A stretch of DNA of 6,177 nucleotides from Betaproteobacteria bacterium. Its GTDB lineage: Bacteria; Pseudomonadota; Gammaproteobacteria; Burkholderiales; Burkholderiaceae_E. The position numbers were made by a program, and so were the translations under genes. A model generated the notes under the pieces. That model was not told the DNA's origin. It saw only the letters and a list, made by a program, of their open reading frames with translations, and searched no databases. Below are positions 5,000-6,177 of the stretch, one piece after another. The stretch lies in assembly GCA_016868095.1 (NCBI GenBank), contig VGHV01000151.1:1-6177 (forward strand), given 5' to 3'. Within the stretch, counting starts at the first letter, position 1. Each line of letters starts with the position of its first letter.

Positions 5000-6177
5000 G
5001 TACCGAACAACATTACTCAGTTATGCCCGCATCATTGCCGGCGCCACAAAGCCACGGCATTGCCAGGCCCGAAAAAAAGCGCCCCATGCCCTATCGGGCA
5101 AGTTTGGGTATGGCGCTGCTTCGTCGAGCAAGCCGCGGTCAGCTATTGCTAATCGATCCCAACGGTGTCGAGCATCGTTTTGGCGATGTGAGCGCCATTC
5201 AAACGAATCAAGCTACGACCCTATCGAATAAAGCTGCGGCAACGCCCGCCTTATGGATCTTGCATGATTGGTCGGTTTTTGATCGTGCACTCAGCCGTGG
5301 TGATGTAGGCTTTGGTGAATGTTGGATGGAAGGCCTCTGGGATAGCCCCGATCCAACAGCCGTGCTCCGATTTATGCTACAAAATCGCCAGGCACTCGAC
5401 CAAGGCATTTATGGTACTTGGTTGGGTCAGTGGCTTGACCGATTGCGCCACATGCTCAGGCGCAATAGCCGAAGCGGCTCTCGGCGCAATATTCAAGCCC
5501 ACTATGACTTGGGCAACGACTTTTACCAATTGTGGCTTGATCCAAGCATGACTTACTCGAGCGCCTTGCTCGACCAAGGGACATACGACCTCGAACAAGG
5601 CCAACTCCGAAAATACGATCGCATCCTCGATGAACTCGCCCTAAGTCCGGGTGCAAGCGTGCTAGAAATCGGCTGCGGCTGGGGTGGCTTTGCATTGCGC
5701 GCACGCCAGCGCGATCTTCAAATGAAATGTCTCACCTTGTCTTCTGAGCAATTGAGCTACGCTCAGACCCTACACCAGCTTGAGTCAAGCCGCCACCCGA
5801 CAAATTTTGGTAGTGCTCAGTTCTGCCTTCAAGACTATCGCGATGAGCAGGCGCGCTATGACGGCGTCGTTTCGATCGAAATGTTTGAAGCGGTCGGAGA
5901 AGCCTATTGGGATAGCTACTTCCAAAAGCTTCGCCACTGCTTAAAGCCAGGTGGAAAAGCTGTCATCCAGAGCATCACGATTGATGAGCAATATTTTGAA
6001 CGTTATCGTTCCAGCACAGACTTCATTCAACAATATATTTTTCCAGGCGGCATGCTTCCTTCGCCCGAGCGACTGATTGCACTTGCGAGCTCGCACGGTT
6101 TAACACTTTATAACCGTCTAAGTTTTGGCGCTGACTATGCATGGACGCTTGCGCGTTGGCATGAGCGATTTGTCGAA
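4996..6177 (+). CDS. CFA-synthase-like SAM methyltransferase, 3' end outside window
   Basis: The frame opens with ATG in an ATGA overlap with the DUF1365 stop and is still open at the window edge after 394 codons. Family members are about 380-430 residues, so little is missing. It has the CFA N-terminal domain (about 38-150), NIQAHYDLGNDFYQLWL (165-181), SAM motif I LEIGCGWGG (223-231), LTLSSEQ (246-252), SIEMFEAVG (293-301), QQYIFPGG (345-352) and FGADYAWTL (377-385). Against E. coli Cfa, active-site C139 is S189 and H266 is Q325, while E239 (E298), I268 (I327) and Y317 (Y381) appear kept. Cyclopropane synthases use these residues to bind bicarbonate. Changes like these suit CFA relatives that methylate unsaturated acyl chains to other products, such as the Rhodobacter furan fatty acid methyltransferase. 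AAGGAA at 4989-4994 is too close to the ATG to be a good ribosome site, so translational coupling is likely. ATGs at codons 10 and 31 are possible alternatives, because the first 30 residues are not conserved. Confidence 0.9.
   Translation, partial: MSTEQHYSVMPASLPAPQSHGIARPEKKRPMPYRASLGMALLRRASRGQLLLIDPNGVEHRFGDVSAIQTNQATTLSNKAAATPALWILHDWSVFDRALSRGDVGFGECWMEGLWDSPDPTAVLRFMLQNRQALDQGIYGTWLGQWLDRLRHMLRRNSRSGSRRNIQAHYDLGNDFYQLWLDPSMTYSSALLDQGTYDLEQGQLRKYDRILDELALSPGASVLEIGCGWGGFALRARQRDLQMKCLTLSSEQLSYAQTLHQLESSRHPTNFGSAQFCLQDYRDEQARYDGVVSIEMFEAVGEAYWDSYFQKLRHCLKPGGKAVIQSITIDEQYFERYRSSTDFIQQYIFPGGMLPSPERLIALASSHGLTLYNRLSFGADYAWTLARWHERFVE

Overview
The window reads as a light and photo-oxidative-stress island from a Gram-negative bacterium, most likely a gamma- or betaproteobacterium. 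That placement is an inference from moderate G+C, Pseudomonadota-like versions of every protein, and gene content like the light-responsive photolyase / B12-regulator / CFA-like clusters known in that group. Six protein genes fill almost all of it, and no RNA gene, mobile element or CRISPR array is visible.

Left half (minus strand, 1-1870): a two-gene unit reading leftward. It starts with a MerR-family regulator with a C-terminal cobalamin-binding domain of the CarH/LitR class. After 10 bp comes a cryptochrome/photolyase-family gene that runs off the left edge (302 codons visible, C-terminal part missing). Positions 1871-1981 form a divergent control region with a perfect 15-bp palindrome, a good sigma-70-like promoter facing right and a weaker candidate facing left.

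Right half (plus strand, 1982-6177): four genes reading rightward. They are an exported glutathione-peroxidase-family protein, an FAD-dependent amine-oxidase-like protein, a DUF1365 protein, and a CFA-synthase-like SAM methyltransferase that runs off the right edge (394 codons visible, probably nearly complete). The last three look like one operon: the gaps are 41 bp with a hairpin, then a 4-bp ATGA overlap. The peroxidase gene is separated from them by 112 bp.

Working together (inference): a B12-based light sensor probably sits on the shared control region and derepresses DNA repair (photolyase), periplasmic peroxide removal, and a membrane-lipid modification module in the light. The CFA-like protein has lost two of the bicarbonate-site residues of true cyclopropane synthases, although its SAM site is intact. 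A different methylated product is therefore plausible, as for the CFA-like methyltransferase used in furan fatty acid synthesis in Rhodobacter. The regulator keeps the B12 and Wx9EH motifs but lacks the histidine that Thermus CarH uses after photolysis.
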